Positions 42,609 through 54,318 of a stretch of DNA of 64,000 nt are shown here, piece by piece (positions within the stretch are counted from its first letter, which is position 1; the number at the start of each line of letters is the position of its first letter). The stretch is from an uncultured Pelagibacteraceae bacterium (GTDB lineage: Bacteria; Pseudomonadota; Alphaproteobacteria; Pelagibacterales; Pelagibacteraceae). Where the stretch lies: NCBI GenBank assembly GCA_902592325.1, contig CACJEC010000001.1:217819-281818 (forward strand). Direction: 5' to 3'. Below the pieces are notes generated by a model, which ran no database searches, was not told the DNA's origin, and was given only the letters and a program-made list of their open reading frames with translations. A program made the translations under genes and the position numbers.

Positions 42609-43763
42609 ATGTCTTCTAATTTGAAAGTTTTACAAGTAATTCCAAAGTTAGGCTATGGCGGTGCTGAAACAGGATGTTATGATATCGCTCATTATTTGCC
42701 TGAAAATAATTGTGAATCATTTATAGTTACAAGTGGCGGAGAGTTAATTAAATTTATTAATAAAGATAAAGTTAAATTAATTAGACTGCCTGTTCATAGT
42801 AAAAATCCATTACTAATTTTATTTAATTCAATTGCTATAATTTTTATTATTTTATTCTATAATATATCCATAGTGCATGCTCGTAGTCGGGCGCCAGCAT
42901 GGTCTTGTCTTTTAGCTACAAAAGTCACTGGAAGAAAATTTGTTACTACTTTTCATGGTACCTATAATTTTAATAGTAAAATTAAGAGATTTTATAATTC
43001 AGTTATGGTTAAATCTAATCTTATCATAGCAGGATCTAATTTTATTTTTTCACATATAAAAGAAAATTATTCAGATTATATAAATGCTAAAAATAAATTA
43101 TTAGTAATTTTTAGAGGAATTAATGTAGATTATTTTGATCCAACAACAAAAACAGAGCATGAAGTTAATAAATTAATTAAAAAATGGGAAATAGAGGAAA
43201 ACAAAAAGATAATATTGTTACCTGGGCGATTAACCTCATGGAAAGGTCAAGAACTTTTTTTGGAAGCAATAAATTTAGTAAATATACAACTTGGTTATGA
43301 AGCTTTTTATGTAGTTATTCTTGGAAGTGAGCAAGGTAGAGATTTATATAAAAAAAAACTTATTAGGTTGAGTGAACAATATAGGATGACTAAACAGGTA
43401 AAATTCATAGATCATTGTAAAGATATGGCGCTAGCATACAAAATTTCTGATATCATAGTCTCATCGTCTATTGAGCCTGAAGCTTTTGGAAGAGTAGCTG
43501 TTGAAGCCCAATCAATGGAAAAAGTGATAATTGCTAGTAATATTGGTGGTTCTAATGAAACGATTATTGATAAAAAAACTGGCTTTCTTTTTGAGTCTGG
43601 AAACCCTAAATCCCTAAGTGAAACAATTCTTAAAATATTGAATTTAGATGATACGACATTGAAAATAGTTGGTATTGAGGGTAGAAAAAATATAGTTAAT
43701 AAGTTTAATGTTGAAAAAATGTGCTTTTCTACTTATTCAGAATACAAAAAATTAATTAATTAA
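42609..43763 (+). CDS. Glycosyltransferase family 4 protein
   Basis: 384 residues, GT-B fold. The N-terminal half shows VIPKLGYGGAETGCYDIA and VTTFHGTYNFNSK; the C-terminal half shows LLPGRLTSWKGQELFLEA and the EX7E donor motif in EPEAFGRVAVEAQSM. It probably adds a sugar to a lipid-linked surface glycan. Its stop directly abuts the thrS start (TAA|ATG), an odd neighbour for a tRNA synthetase, so thrS may be translated from this transcript. Confidence 0.88.
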   Translation: MSSNLKVLQVIPKLGYGGAETGCYDIAHYLPENNCESFIVTSGGELIKFINKDKVKLIRLPVHSKNPLLILFNSIAIIFIILFYNISIVHARSRAPAWSCLLATKVTGRKFVTTFHGTYNFNSKIKRFYNSVMVKSNLIIAGSNFIFSHIKENYSDYINAKNKLLVIFRGINVDYFDPTTKTEHEVNKLIKKWEIEENKKIILLPGRLTSWKGQELFLEAINLVNIQLGYEAFYVVILGSEQGRDLYKKKLIRLSEQYRMTKQVKFIDHCKDMALAYKISDIIVSSSIEPEAFGRVAVEAQSMEKVIIASNIGGSNETIIDKKTGFLFESGNPKSLSETILKILNLDDTTLKIVGIEGRKNIVNKFNVEKMCFSTYSEYKKLIN

Positions 43764-45680
43764 ATGCCAATAATAACTTTACCAGACGGAAATAACTTAA
43801 AATTTCAAAATAAAGTAACAGGTCTTGAGGTTGCTGAAAAAATTAGTAAATCACTTGCCAAACAAGCATTAGTGATAGCAATTGATGGTGAATTGAAAGA
43901 TTTAAATTTTATAATAGATAAAGATTGTGCTGTAAAGATATTTACCTCAAAAAATGAAGAAGGACTTGAAACAATAAGACATGACACAGCTCATATTTTA
44001 GCAATGGCCGTACAAGAGCTTTTTCAAGGAACACAAGTAACGATTGGTCCTGTAATTGAAAATGGTTTTTATTATGACTTTGCTAGAAAAGAACCATTTA
44101 CAGAAGATGATTTAAAAAAGATTGAAGAAAAAATGAGAGAAATAGTAGACAGAGACGTGATTACCAAAAGAGAGGTTTGGCAAAGAGATAAAGCTATCAA
44201 GCATTTTAAAAAAAAAGGTGAAATTTATAAAGCACAATTAATTGAAAGTATTCCTGAAGGAGAAGAAGTATCAATTTATTTCCATGGTGAATGGCATGAT
44301 TTATGCAGAGGTCCACATTTATCATCGACTGGTAAAATTGGAAAATTTTTCAAACTTACAAAAGTAGCTGGTGCATATTGGCGAGGGGATTCAGACAATG
44401 AAATGCTTCAAAGAATATATGGAACTAGTTGGGCTTCACAGAAGGATTTAGATAATTATTTAAAAAGGATTGAAGAAGCAGAAAAAAGAGATCATAGAAA
44501 ATTAGGTAAGGAAATGAATTTGTTTCATTTTAGAGAAGAAAGTCCAGGTTCTGTTTTTTGGCATGAGAAAGGATGGGCGCTATTTCAGAAATTAATTGAT
44601 TATATGAGAATGAAACAAGATATCGCCGGGTATAAAGAGATAAATACCCCTGAAGTATTAGACAGAACTTTATGGGAAAAATCAGGACATTGGGAAAAAT
44701 TTGGAGCGAATATGTATACTTCAACAACTCCAGATGAGAAAGTTTTTGCAATTAAACCCATGAACTGTCCGGGCTGCATAGAAGTTTTTAATCAAGGTCT
44801 TAAAAGTTATAAAGATTTACCTTTAAAAATGTCAGAATTTGGAAAAGTACATCGTTATGAACCTTCAGGAGCATTACACGGGTTGCTGAGAGTAAGAGCT
44901 TTTACTCAAGATGATGCACACATATTTTGTACTGAAGATCAAATTACAAAAGAATGTTTGATAGTAACAAATCTTATTTTAGAAATTTATAAAGATTTAG
45001 GTTTTGAAAATGTAATTTTAAAATATTCTGATAGACCAAACTTAAGAGTTGGAGATGATAAAGTATGGGATAAAGCTGAGTCTGCTTTATTAGAGGCAGT
45101 TAAGGCTACCAAATTAGAGTATAGTATAAACAAAGGTGAGGGTGCATTTTATGGACCTAAAATTGAGTTTGTTTTAAGAGATGCAATTGGAAGAGATTGG
45201 CAATGTGGTACTTTACAAGTTGATTTTAATTTACCTAGCAGACTAGGTGCTTCATATGTTGACAAAGATGGTTCAAAAAAAATTCCTGTTATGTTACACA
45301 GAGCTTTGTTTGGTTCACTAGAGAGATTTATTGGAATCTTAATTGAAAATTATGCTGGTAAATTTCCTTTTTGGATTTCTCCTCTTCAAACAGTGGTAAT
45401 TCCGATATCAGAGGAATTTGATCACTATGCAATCCAAGTTTCACAAAAAATAAAAGAAGCTGGAATGAGCTCAAATGTTGATTTAAAAAAGCATAATTTG
45501 AACAATAAAATCAAAGAACATTCGCTTGCAAAAATACCTCTTTTATTAATTTGTGGTAAAAAAGAAGTTGACAGTAACTCAGTAACTATTAGAAGATTGG
45601 ACTCTAGTAAACAAGAAAATATGGATTTAAATTTATTCTTAAAAACATTCTCTGCTCTAAATAAAGCATCCTCAAATTAA
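43764..45680 (+). CDS. thrS: Threonyl-tRNA synthetase
   Basis: 638 residues: TGS domain (1-60), editing domain with HDTAHILAMAVQELF, class II catalytic core with FAIKPMNCPGCIEVF, GKVHRYEPSGALHGLLRVR and MLHRALFGSLERFIGILIE, then the C-terminal anticodon domain. It charges tRNA-Thr. There are no bases between the glycosyltransferase stop and ATG 43764, and infC follows directly, giving thrS-infC-rpmI-rplT-pheS-pheT as in many bacteria. Confidence 0.98.
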   Translation: MPIITLPDGNNLKFQNKVTGLEVAEKISKSLAKQALVIAIDGELKDLNFIIDKDCAVKIFTSKNEEGLETIRHDTAHILAMAVQELFQGTQVTIGPVIENGFYYDFARKEPFTEDDLKKIEEKMREIVDRDVITKREVWQRDKAIKHFKKKGEIYKAQLIESIPEGEEVSIYFHGEWHDLCRGPHLSSTGKIGKFFKLTKVAGAYWRGDSDNEMLQRIYGTSWASQKDLDNYLKRIEEAEKRDHRKLGKEMNLFHFREESPGSVFWHEKGWALFQKLIDYMRMKQDIAGYKEINTPEVLDRTLWEKSGHWEKFGANMYTSTTPDEKVFAIKPMNCPGCIEVFNQGLKSYKDLPLKMSEFGKVHRYEPSGALHGLLRVRAFTQDDAHIFCTEDQITKECLIVTNLILEIYKDLGFENVILKYSDRPNLRVGDDKVWDKAESALLEAVKATKLEYSINKGEGAFYGPKIEFVLRDAIGRDWQCGTLQVDFNLPSRLGASYVDKDGSKKIPVMLHRALFGSLERFIGILIENYAGKFPFWISPLQTVVIPISEEFDHYAIQVSQKIKEAGMSSNVDLKKHNLNNKIKEHSLAKIPLLLICGKKEVDSNSVTIRRLDSSKQENMDLNLFLKTFSALNKASSN

Positions 45681-46226
45681 GTGGCAGATTTTAAACAAAA
45701 TTATTTTCAAAGAAGAACTAAAGATCGCGGACCTAGATCTAATAATAGAATTTCATCTCCTGAAGTGCAAGTTATTGCAAGTGATGGAGAAAACTTAGGA
45801 GTTCTTAATACCAATGAAGCTATATCTAAGGCTAAAAATGAAGGATTAGATTTAATTGAGATAGCACCCAATGCCAATCCACCAGTTTGTAAAATTATGG
45901 ATATGGGTAAATTTAAATATGATGCTCAAAAAAAAGCAAACCTTGCAAAGAAGAAACAAAAAGTTGTTTTATTAAAAGAAATTAAAATGAGGCCAGTAAC
46001 AGAAACTCATGACTACGAATTCAAAGTAAAAAATGCAAAAAAATTTATATCAAAAGGAGATAAAGTAAAATTTACAATTCGATTTAAAGGCAGAGAGTTA
46101 CAGCACTCCCATCTAGGAAATGAATTGATGTCGAAGATAAAAGAAGACATGAGTGAAGTAGGGAAAGTTGAGCTACATCCAAAGTTTGATGGGAAACAAA
46201 TGATTATGGTAATTCAGCCTTTATAA
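45681..46226 (+). CDS. infC: Translation initiation factor IF-3
   Basis: 181 residues with start GTG 45681 immediately after the thrS stop; infC often has a non-ATG start used for autoregulation. RISSPEVQVIASDGENLGV is the N-domain, a Lys-rich linker follows, and KMRPVTETHDYEFKVKNA-like C-domain (here IKMRPVTETHDYEFKV) with FKGRELQHSHLG is the 30S-binding part. It prevents premature subunit joining and checks initiator tRNA. Confidence 0.97.
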   Translation: MADFKQNYFQRRTKDRGPRSNNRISSPEVQVIASDGENLGVLNTNEAISKAKNEGLDLIEIAPNANPPVCKIMDMGKFKYDAQKKANLAKKKQKVVLLKEIKMRPVTETHDYEFKVKNAKKFISKGDKVKFTIRFKGRELQHSHLGNELMSKIKEDMSEVGKVELHPKFDGKQMIMVIQPL

Positions 46227-46236
46227 GCTTTAATTT

Positions 46237-46270
46237 AGGTTGTAAATTCAAAACTTTCTTTGTATAACCT
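46237..46270 (+). promoter_or_regulatory. Leader hairpin upstream of rpmI-rplT
   Basis: AGGTTGTA (46237-46244) pairs with TATAACCT (46263-46270) over 8 bp (one G-T), with an 18-base loop, ending ten bases before the rpmI ATG. Ribosomal protein L20 autoregulates this operon through leader RNA in several bacteria; this hairpin may serve that role (inference). Confidence 0.4.
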
Positions 46271-46280
46271 CGCAGAAATT

Positions 46281-46487
46281 ATGCCTAAACTTAAAACTAA
46301 AAGCTCTGCAAAAAAAAGATTTAAAATTTCAGCTAGAGGAAAAGTTATAACTGCTCAAGCTGGTAAAAGGCATGGCATGATTAAAAGAACAAATTCACAA
46401 ATTAGAAAATTAAGAGGCACGACAACGATGTCAAAACAAGACGGTAAAATTGTTAAGTCGTATATGCCCTATAGTTTAAGAGGATAA
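46281..46487 (+). CDS. rpmI: 50S ribosomal protein L35
   Basis: 68 residues starting [18 protein letters not shown], the L35 signature. The frame is open to a TTG at 46260 but the family start is ATG 46281. Ends MPYSLRG. It precedes rplT by one base. Confidence 0.97.
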   Translation: MPKLKTKSSAKKRFKISARGKVITAQAGKRHGMIKRTNSQIRKLRGTTTMSKQDGKIVKSYMPYSLRG

Positions 46488-46488
46488 A

Positions 46489-46845
46489 ATGGCAAGAGTA
46501 AAAAGAGGTGTAACTAGTCGTGCTAAACATAAAAAAGTTTTAAAAGCTGTTACTGGTCAGTGGGGCAGAAGAAAAAATACCATCAGAGTTGCTAAGCAAG
46601 CTATGGAGAAAGCTATGCAATATGCATACCGTGATCGAAGAAATAAAAAAAGAGATTTTAAATCTTTATGGATTCAAAGAATCAATGCTGGTGTAAGAGC
46701 CGAAGGGCTGACTTATTCTAAATTTATAAATGGTCTTAGCAAGTGTGGTATCGTAATAGACAGAAAAATACTTGCTGAAATTGCCTACGATAGCCCAGAA
46801 GCATTCAAAACAATAGTGCAAAAAGCTCAATCTGCTTTAAACTAA
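46489..46845 (+). CDS. rplT: 50S ribosomal protein L20
   Basis: 118 residues, the usual L20 length: [44 protein letters not shown], and the globular C-domain with [19 protein letters not shown]. It is an early 50S assembly protein and, in many bacteria, the autoregulator of the infC-rpmI-rplT transcript. Confidence 0.98.
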   Translation: MARVKRGVTSRAKHKKVLKAVTGQWGRRKNTIRVAKQAMEKAMQYAYRDRRNKKRDFKSLWIQRINAGVRAEGLTYSKFINGLSKCGIVIDRKILAEIAYDSPEAFKTIVQKAQSALN

Positions 46846-46889
46846 TCTTCTCTATTGTTTTTATTTCTTAAGGAAATAATCTACTAGTT

Positions 46890-47957
46890 ATGTCAGACAT
46901 AAAAAATATTAAAGATAAATTTATATCAAAACTCAAAAATGATTTAAGTATTGATGAAATAAATGAAATCAAAACGGAGTTGTTCGGCAAAAATGGATTA
47001 ATTTCATTAAAATTTAAAACAATAGGATCAATTCCTGAAGTAGATAGAAAAAAATTTGCATCAAATTTAAATCAAGTGAAAGATGAACTTCAAAATTTGA
47101 TAACATTTAAAATTAATGAGATTGAAGGGAAAAAAATAAACGAAAAATTAGAAAAAGAAAAAATAGACATAACTTTACCTGAAAGACCATTCGTAAGAGG
47201 AAAAATTCATCCTGTATCACAAACTATTGATGAAATTTCATCTATCTTTTCTGAAATAGGCTTCAGTATTGAAGAGGGTCCTGATGTTGAAAATGAATAT
47301 AATAATTTTACTGCTTTAAACACACCTGACAACCATCCGGCAAGAGATATGCATGATACATTTTACTTGGATGAAAACAAAGATGTTCTGTTAAGAACTC
47401 ATACATCACCTGTTCAAATTAGAACTATGTTAAAAGATAAACCACCATTTAAAATAATTGCACCTGGTAGAACTTATAGATCGGATAGTGATCAAACACA
47501 TTCTCCTATGTTTCATCAAGTTGAAGGCTTACATATTGATACAAATATAAATATGGGACATTTAAAAGGTTGTTTAAATTATTTTATTAAAGAATTTTTT
47601 GAAATTGAAAAAATTAAAATGAGATTTAGACCTAGTCATTTTCCATTTACAGAACCATCTGCTGAGGTAGATATTGGGTATGAGATAAAAGATGGTAAAA
47701 TAATCATTGGCGAAGGAAATCAATGGTTGGAGATTTTAGGTTGTGGAATGGTACATCCTAATGTTTTGAAAAATGTAAAAGTAGATCATTTAAAATACCA
47801 AGGGTATGCTTTTGGTATAGGCATAGATCGATTAGCAATGCTTAAGTATGGTATCAATGATTTAAGAGCGTTTTTTGATTGTGATTATAGATGGCTAAAT
47901 CATTTTGGTTTTGATCCACTAGATGTTCCATCAAATTATAGGGGCTTAAGCAGATGA
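46890..47957 (+). CDS. pheS: Phenylalanyl-tRNA synthetase alpha chain
   Basis: 355 residues. The N-terminal coiled coil (1-85) is followed by the class II core: [34 protein letters not shown] and [14 protein letters not shown]. It forms an alpha2beta2 enzyme with PheT. A ribosome-binding site AAGGAAA lies 13 bases before ATG. It overlaps pheT by four bases (ATGA). Confidence 0.98.
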   Translation: MSDIKNIKDKFISKLKNDLSIDEINEIKTELFGKNGLISLKFKTIGSIPEVDRKKFASNLNQVKDELQNLITFKINEIEGKKINEKLEKEKIDITLPERPFVRGKIHPVSQTIDEISSIFSEIGFSIEEGPDVENEYNNFTALNTPDNHPARDMHDTFYLDENKDVLLRTHTSPVQIRTMLKDKPPFKIIAPGRTYRSDSDQTHSPMFHQVEGLHIDTNINMGHLKGCLNYFIKEFFEIEKIKMRFRPSHFPFTEPSAEVDIGYEIKDGKIIIGEGNQWLEILGCGMVHPNVLKNVKVDHLKYQGYAFGIGIDRLAMLKYGINDLRAFFDCDYRWLNHFGFDPLDVPSNYRGLSR

Positions 47958-50362
47958 AGATCACATATGATTGGTTAAAGGATCATTTAAAAACAAATGC
48001 TAAAGAAGATAAACTTCTTGAAAAATTAACAGATATTGGTCTCGAGGTTGAAAGTATAGAAAATTTATCTGAAGGACTAGATTTATTTAAAATAGCAAAA
48101 ATTATAAAAACCGAAAAACACCCTAATGCAGATAGACTCAAAGTTTGTGATGTTGATATTGGTGATAAAGAAATTAAAAAAGTTGTTTGTGGAGCCGCAA
48201 ACGCAAGAGAGGGACTTCTAACTGTCTATGCTCCACCAGATGCTATTATTCCAAAAAATAAAACTAAACTAGTTGTTGCTAAAATTAGAGATGTTACATC
48301 TTATGGAATGCTTTGCTCTGAGTCAGAATTAAATTTATCTGATGAAAGTGATGGGATTATCGAATTGCCATCTACAAAATATGCAAAAAAAAAAGGAAAA
48401 AGTTTTTTTTCTAAAGCTAATTTTAATCAAATAGATTTATCAATTACTCCAAATAGACCGGATTGTCTTGGTATCAGAGGAATAGCAAGAGATTTATCAG
48501 CTGCTGGCTTTGGTAATTTAAAATCAGTAAAAGATAAAAAAATAAATTCAAAAAAGAAACAAACACTAAAAGTAAAAATTACAAAAGAAAATAATCAAGG
48601 CTGTCTATCTTTTGGTAGTTGTTTAATTACTAATCTTAAAAACATAGAGAGTCCTAAGTGGCTAAAAGATAAATTGATCTCAATAGGTCAAAAACCGATA
48701 TCTGCAATCGTTGATATAACGAATTATGTTATGATTGATATTAATCGTCCGTTGCATGCATATGATGCAGATAAAATTGAAAAAGGAATAATTGTAAGAA
48801 ATTCAAAATCAGGAGAAGAATTTACAGCACTAGATAATAAGAATTATAAATTAGATAATGGTATGTGTGTAATAAGTGATGCTAAAGGAGTTTTAGGCTT
48901 AGGAGGAATTATTGGCGGCACAAGATCTGGAACAGAGCTAGATACCAAAAATATTTTATTAGAGTCGGCTTACTTTGAACCAAGATCAATTAGAAAAACT
49001 GCTAAAAAACTTAATATAGATACTGATGCAAAGTTTAGATTTGAAAGAGGTATTGATCAATTATCTATAGAGGAAGGATTAAACAAAGCTGCTAATTTAA
49101 TTAAAGAAATTTGTGGTGGTGAAATTAGCAAAATAGATATTCAAAAAATTGAGTCCTATAAAAATAAAACTATAAAATTTGAACCAAAAACATTTGAAAA
49201 AATTACTGGTTTTAAAATTTCAACTAAAGAAATGATAAATATTTTAGATAATCTTGGCTTTAAATTAAAAAAAGAAAAAAAGTTTTTTAAATTATCGGTT
49301 CCATCTTGGAGACCAGATATTATGCAAGAAATTGATATAGTTGAGGAGTTGGTAAGAATTACTGGTTATGAAAAGATCAAAATAGAAAATCCTATTAAAG
49401 ATAGGACAAAAAATACTCTTAATCAAATTCAAAAGTTATTTCACTTTATTCAAAGATCAATTGCATCTAAAGGGTATTTAGAAGCAATTACTTGGTCCTT
49501 TGCAGATGCCAAATATAATGATCACTTTAAAGAATCCAATAAAGAAATAAAAATTGTGAACCCAATTAGTTCTGAGTTGGGTGTATTAAGAAACTCTATT
49601 TTTTCAAATTTAACCATGTACATGAGTAAAAACTTAGATAGAGGAATTAAAGATCTATCAATATTTGAAATAGGTCCAATATTTTATGGATCACAACCCG
49701 GAGAACAAAATACTGTTGTTTGTGGTTTGTCAGCTGGGAAAAAATCTAGACTCTCATGGCTTGAAAAAGAGAGAAATGTTGATGTTTTTGATGTAAAAAG
49801 AGATGTTATACAAACTTTAGTGGAAGCTGGTAATGACTCAGAAAAATTCTACATAGATCATAAAAGTCCTGATTATTATCATCCAGGAAAATCAGGTAGA
49901 ATATTTTTAAACAAAGGAAAAGATGAAGTAGCCGCTTATTTTGGTGAAATTCATCCTAATATTATAAAAACACTTGATATAAAAACAGAGTCTTTAGTAG
50001 GTTTTGAAATATTTTTGGATAATCTAAAATTAACAAAAAAATCATTAAAAGATCAAAAAACAAAATATTCAGTATCTGACTTCCAAAAATCAGAGAGGGA
50101 TTTTGCATTTATTGTTGATAAAAAAATAAGTGCACAAGATTTAGTAAGTGTAATATCAAATATTGACAAAAATTTAATTTCAAACATTAAAGTATTTGAT
50201 GTTTATGAGGGAAATAATATTCCTGAAAATCAAAAATCAGTTGCTATAAGTGTTACTATTCAATCATCAGAAAAAACTCTAAAAGATAATGATTTAGAAA
50301 AAATTAATAATTTGATTATAGAAACAGTTGAAAAAAAAACTGGTGCTAAAATTCGATCCTAA
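47954..50362 (+). CDS. pheT: Phenylalanyl-tRNA synthetase beta chain
   Basis: 802 residues: N-terminal EMAP/OB tRNA-binding domain (about 40-150, [15 protein letters not shown]), B3/B4 editing domain, B5 domain, inactive synthetase-like core, and the C-terminal FDX-ACB anticodon domain ([16 protein letters not shown]). With PheS it charges tRNA-Phe and edits Tyr. Translationally coupled to pheS; lepA follows after six bases. Confidence 0.97.
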   Translation: MKITYDWLKDHLKTNAKEDKLLEKLTDIGLEVESIENLSEGLDLFKIAKIIKTEKHPNADRLKVCDVDIGDKEIKKVVCGAANAREGLLTVYAPPDAIIPKNKTKLVVAKIRDVTSYGMLCSESELNLSDESDGIIELPSTKYAKKKGKSFFSKANFNQIDLSITPNRPDCLGIRGIARDLSAAGFGNLKSVKDKKINSKKKQTLKVKITKENNQGCLSFGSCLITNLKNIESPKWLKDKLISIGQKPISAIVDITNYVMIDINRPLHAYDADKIEKGIIVRNSKSGEEFTALDNKNYKLDNGMCVISDAKGVLGLGGIIGGTRSGTELDTKNILLESAYFEPRSIRKTAKKLNIDTDAKFRFERGIDQLSIEEGLNKAANLIKEICGGEISKIDIQKIESYKNKTIKFEPKTFEKITGFKISTKEMINILDNLGFKLKKEKKFFKLSVPSWRPDIMQEIDIVEELVRITGYEKIKIENPIKDRTKNTLNQIQKLFHFIQRSIASKGYLEAITWSFADAKYNDHFKESNKEIKIVNPISSELGVLRNSIFSNLTMYMSKNLDRGIKDLSIFEIGPIFYGSQPGEQNTVVCGLSAGKKSRLSWLEKERNVDVFDVKRDVIQTLVEAGNDSEKFYIDHKSPDYYHPGKSGRIFLNKGKDEVAAYFGEIHPNIIKTLDIKTESLVGFEIFLDNLKLTKKSLKDQKTKYSVSDFQKSERDFAFIVDKKISAQDLVSVISNIDKNLISNIKVFDVYEGNNIPENQKSVAISVTIQSSEKTLKDNDLEKINNLIIETVEKKTGAKIRS

Positions 50363-50368
50363 AAATTA

Positions 50369-52174
50369 ATGAGTACAATCAATAATATAAGAAATTTTGC
50401 AATTATTGCACATATTGATCATGGTAAATCTACAATTGCTGATAGGATTATTCATTCTTGTGGTGGATTAACAGAGAGAGAAATGAAAGCACAAGTTTTA
50501 GATTCCATGGATATTGAAAGGGAAAGAGGGATTACAATCAAAGCTCAAACTGTGAAATTAAATTATAAAGCTAAAAATGGAAAAGACTATATCTTAAATA
50601 TCATAGATACCCCAGGCCATGTTGATTTTAGTTATGAAGTTAGTAGATCTCTATATGCATGTGAAGGTTCAATTTTAATTGTAGATAGTACGCAAGGTGT
50701 AGAAGCCCAAACTTTAGCAAATGTTTATCAAGCTCTAGATACAAACCATGAAATAGTTCCTGTTTTAAATAAAGTTGACCTACCTGCATCAGATTTGGAT
50801 AGAACAAAGAAGCAAATTGAAGAAGTAATAGGTATTGATACTGAAAAAGCAATTCCTTGTTCGGGTAAGACTGGCGAAGGTATAGAAGATATTTTAGAAC
50901 AAATAATTACAGTTTTACCTGCACCAAAAGGAGAAAGTTCAGCAGATTTAAAATGTTTATTGGTTGATAGTTGGTATGACACATATTTAGGTGTGGTGAT
51001 TTTAGTAAGGGTAATAGATGGTAAACTTTCAAAGCATATGAAAATCAAAATGATGTCTACAAATCAAGAATATATTGTTGAGAAAGTTGGAGTTTTTACT
51101 CCTAAACCTGTTGACATTAATGAACTAAAGACAGGAGAAATAGGATTTATTACAACAGGTATAAAAGTTTTGTCAGAAACAAAAGTTGGAGACACAATCT
51201 GCGATGTATCAAAACCTTTAAAAGAGGCACTTCCAGGCTTTAAGCCAAGTAAGCCAGTGGTTTTCTGTGGATTATTTCCAGTGGATAGTTCAGAGTTTCA
51301 AAAATTAAAAGATGGATTAGCAAAACTTCAACTGAATGATGCAAGTTTTTCTTTTGAACAAGAAACATCTTCAGCACTAGGCTTAGGTTTTAGATGTGGA
51401 TTTTTGGGATTGCTTCATTTGGAAATAGTAACAGAAAGATTAGAAAGAGAATTTGATGTAAATTTACTTACAACTACCCCAGGTGTAGTTTATAAAGTTC
51501 ACTTAAATAATGGAAAAATTGTTGATTTACAAAATCCATCCAGCTTACCTGATCCAACTTTAATTAAATTTATTGAAGAACCTTGGATTAAAGCAACAAT
51601 TATAACTCCGGACCAATATTTAGGCTCTATAATTAAGATGTGCCAGGATAAAAGGGGTGTGCAAAAAAATCTAAGTTATTCTGGAAACAGAGCAGTTATT
51701 AATTACGAGTTGCCTTTAAATGAAGTTGTTTTTGATTTTAATGATAGATTAAAATCAATGACTAGTGGTTATGCCAGTTTTGATTATGAAATTAGTGAAC
51801 ATAAAGAGGGTGATTTAGTAAAATTGGGAATTTTAGTTAATAGTGAACCAGTTGATGCATTAGCCATGATGATTCACAAAGATTTTGCTCAAAAAACCGG
51901 AAGAGAGGTTTGTGAGAAATTAAAGGATTTAATTCCAAGACATAATTTTATGATACCTGTTCAAGCAGCGATTGGAGGGAAAATTATTGCAAGAGAAACA
52001 ATTAAAGGATTTAAAAAAGATGTTTTAACAAAAATTCATGGAGGCGGGGCAACAGATAGAAAAAGAAAATTATTAGAAAAACAAAAAAAAGGTAAAGTAA
52101 GATCAAAACAATTTGGTAAAGTTGAAATACCCCAAGAGGCTTTTATTGGTGTCTTAAAAATTGCTAAAGATTAA
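50369..52174 (+). CDS. lepA: Elongation factor 4 (LepA)
   Basis: 601 residues, translational GTPase. G1 [10 protein letters not shown]3 [10 protein letters not shown]4 NKVDLP and the LepA-specific C-terminal domain with [19 protein letters not shown] are present. It acts on stalled or mistranslocated ribosomes. Last gene of the plus-strand translation run; its end overlaps the convergent GT61-like gene by 11 bases. Confidence 0.98.
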   Translation: MSTINNIRNFAIIAHIDHGKSTIADRIIHSCGGLTEREMKAQVLDSMDIERERGITIKAQTVKLNYKAKNGKDYILNIIDTPGHVDFSYEVSRSLYACEGSILIVDSTQGVEAQTLANVYQALDTNHEIVPVLNKVDLPASDLDRTKKQIEEVIGIDTEKAIPCSGKTGEGIEDILEQIITVLPAPKGESSADLKCLLVDSWYDTYLGVVILVRVIDGKLSKHMKIKMMSTNQEYIVEKVGVFTPKPVDINELKTGEIGFITTGIKVLSETKVGDTICDVSKPLKEALPGFKPSKPVVFCGLFPVDSSEFQKLKDGLAKLQLNDASFSFEQETSSALGLGFRCGFLGLLHLEIVTERLEREFDVNLLTTTPGVVYKVHLNNGKIVDLQNPSSLPDPTLIKFIEEPWIKATIITPDQYLGSIIKMCQDKRGVQKNLSYSGNRAVINYELPLNEVVFDFNDRLKSMTSGYASFDYEISEHKEGDLVKLGILVNSEPVDALAMMIHKDFAQKTGREVCEKLKDLIPRHNFMIPVQAAIGGKIIARETIKGFKKDVLTKIHGGGATDRKRKLLEKQKKGKVRSKQFGKVEIPQEAFIGVLKIAKD

Positions 52175-53261
52175 TGATTTTATCAATTAAATTTAAATCT
52201 TTTTTACAAAGATTTATTTTATATGGATATTTGGTATCAGTATTATCTGGCTTTGTTTTGATCCTAAAATATTTTAATTTCAAAATTTTACTTATCCTCT
52301 CACATTTTCTACTTGGATGATCAGCCGGAATTATTTCAATTATTTTAGTTCCAGGTTTACAAAATATGATATTTGTAAATGCCGCTCCATGCGCACCTAT
52401 AATTATGGAGGAGTTATTGAATATATTGATTTGTTTTCTAAAAGATAAAATTTCTGGTTTATATATTTTAAATTTTTTTTTAATTATCAAATTTTTAATA
52501 TCATCATAATTAGTTATTTGACAATGATTATATTTTGATTGAGAGCGATCTAAAAAGATTTTTTTTTTAGCTTTATTTTTATTTTTTTTCAAAAAAATTT
52601 TTCTGTTTTGAAAAATTATCCATCTTGGAATTTTTTTTACACTTTGTTGTATATAACCATTAGAATACCAAGGATGATCTACACAATAAACTTCTTTCGC
52701 AAAGATATGTTTATTTTTTTTGCTACTTAATAATTTTTTATCATTAATACCTAAGATATTTAAAATTTTGACTTGCCATCTTTTTGGATCTGTAACATAA
52801 AAATAATCAATCTTTTTTAAATCTATTTTTGAACTAAGAAGATAAATTTTAGGAAGAATATCAAATATGAAATGAAAATAATTATTTCCACTATCACCTT
52901 GGCATAAATTAAATACTTTCCCTTTAATTTTTTTAATGAAATCTGGTGTGCCTTGATTTACGACTGAGTTATATTTTGCACTTTTAAATTTTCCATTAAT
53001 TTGTTGATAAGAAACATGAGGCAAAACTAAATTATTTTTAATTATAGCTACATTTTCATTATTATCAGTATAAATTCTTGCATCTTTTATTTTATAGATA
53101 TAATAATTTTTGTTATTATATGATTTAAATAAAGAATCATTAATTTTTTCTTTTTTTACAAATTGAGCGCTTGTTGTTGATATTAAAATTCTACCATACA
53201 AAAATTTAAAAATAATTTGTACAGATGACCTATAATACAATTTTAATTTTTTCTTAATCAT
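52164..53261 (-). CDS. GT61-like (DUF563) glycosyltransferase
   Basis: 365 residues. The family signature is the C-terminal [21 protein letters not shown] followed by [11 protein letters not shown]; the middle [16 protein letters not shown] is also typical. GT61 enzymes transfer xylose or similar sugars to glycans. The protein is very rich in Lys and Ile. It opens a small glycan-related cassette and is divergent from the oxidoreductase gene across 22 bases. The acceptor is unknown. Confidence 0.8.
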   Translation of the reverse strand: MIKKKLKLYYRSSVQIIFKFLYGRILISTTSAQFVKKEKINDSLFKSYNNKNYYIYKIKDARIYTDNNENVAIIKNNLVLPHVSYQQINGKFKSAKYNSVVNQGTPDFIKKIKGKVFNLCQGDSGNNYFHFIFDILPKIYLLSSKIDLKKIDYFYVTDPKRWQVKILNILGINDKKLLSSKKNKHIFAKEVYCVDHPWYSNGYIQQSVKKIPRWIIFQNRKIFLKKNKNKAKKKIFLDRSQSKYNHCQITNYDDIKNLIIKKKFKIYKPEILSFRKQINIFNNSSIIIGAHGAAFTNIIFCKPGTKIIEIIPADHPSRKCERISKILKLKYFRIKTKPDNTDTKYPYKINLCKKDLNLIDKIINL

Positions 53262-53283
53262 GTATTGTAAATTTAAGTATTAA

Positions 53284-54318
53284 ATGAAACATACAGTTAA
53301 ATGGGGCATTATTGGTTTAGGGAATATAGCATTTGAATTTGCAAAGTCATTTTATAATGTAGATAACGCAGATTTAATAGCTGTTGCAAGCAGGACGAAT
53401 GAGAAATTAATTAAATTTAAGCAAAATTTTAATATTAATGATGAAAATCATTACAATTACTACGAAAAAATATTAGAAAATGATAGCATAGATGTTGTTT
53501 ATATAGCTTTACCAAACGCATTTCATTTTGAATGGATACTAAAAGCAATCGAAAAAAACAAAAATGTTTTTGTAGAAAAGCCAGCATTTACGTCACTCAA
53601 ACAAGCAGAAACAATATTTAATCATAAAAATTTTAAGAATATTTTTTTTGGTGAAGGATATATGTACCGATATCATCCGCAAATCATAGATATTATCAAA
53701 ATTATAAAATCAAAGAAAATAGGAAGACCTATTTCAATGGAATCAAATTATGGGATTAATTTAATCCATAAAAAAAATTTTCTTGGATTTAAAAAAATAA
53801 AAATAAACAAGAATAAAAGAATTTTTAACAAAGATTTAGATGGGGGAGTTATTCTTGATCAAGGGTGTTACACTACTTCTATGAGTTTATTAGTTGCATC
53901 ATTAGTAGAAAATCTTGACTTAACAAATTTTAGTTTATCAGATATTAAAACTGAGTATATGTTGGATAATATTGATGTATACAGTCAAGCAAAAATAAAT
54001 TTTGATAATAAGTTTGTATCAAATGTAAAGACTTCATTTAAAGATGATATTGGAAAAGAAACATTAATATCATGTGAGAATGGAAAAATTATTATTAAAA
54101 ATAATTGGAATTCTGAGTCTTCAAAAATTGAGCTAATTGGAAAAGTTAATAAAATATTGGAGTTTGAAAACTTAGAAAACATTTATTCTTTAGAAATTAA
54201 ATATATTAGTAATGATATTATTAATGGTAAAACTGAAGCAAGTGAACCTGGTATGAGTAAAAAAGATATTTTATTAAATGCAAGTTTAATTAATCATTGG
54301 GTAAATGGAAAAAAATAA
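53284..54318 (+). CDS. Gfo/Idh/MocA-family oxidoreductase
   Basis: 344 residues. N-terminal Rossmann domain with WGIIGLGNIAFEFAKS and, about residues 90-100, FVEKPAFTS, where Lys is the EKP catalytic lysine. The C-terminal half has GGVILDQGCYTTSMS. Such enzymes oxidise or reduce sugars or sugar nucleotides with NAD(P). It overlaps the following GT17-like gene by 14 bases, suggesting a joint role in glycan synthesis. Confidence 0.85.
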   Translation: MKHTVKWGIIGLGNIAFEFAKSFYNVDNADLIAVASRTNEKLIKFKQNFNINDENHYNYYEKILENDSIDVVYIALPNAFHFEWILKAIEKNKNVFVEKPAFTSLKQAETIFNHKNFKNIFFGEGYMYRYHPQIIDIIKIIKSKKIGRPISMESNYGINLIHKKNFLGFKKIKINKNKRIFNKDLDGGVILDQGCYTTSMSLLVASLVENLDLTNFSLSDIKTEYMLDNIDVYSQAKINFDNKFVSNVKTSFKDDIGKETLISCENGKIIIKNNWNSESSKIELIGKVNKILEFENLENIYSLEIKYISNDIINGKTEASEPGMSKKDILLNASLINHWVNGKK

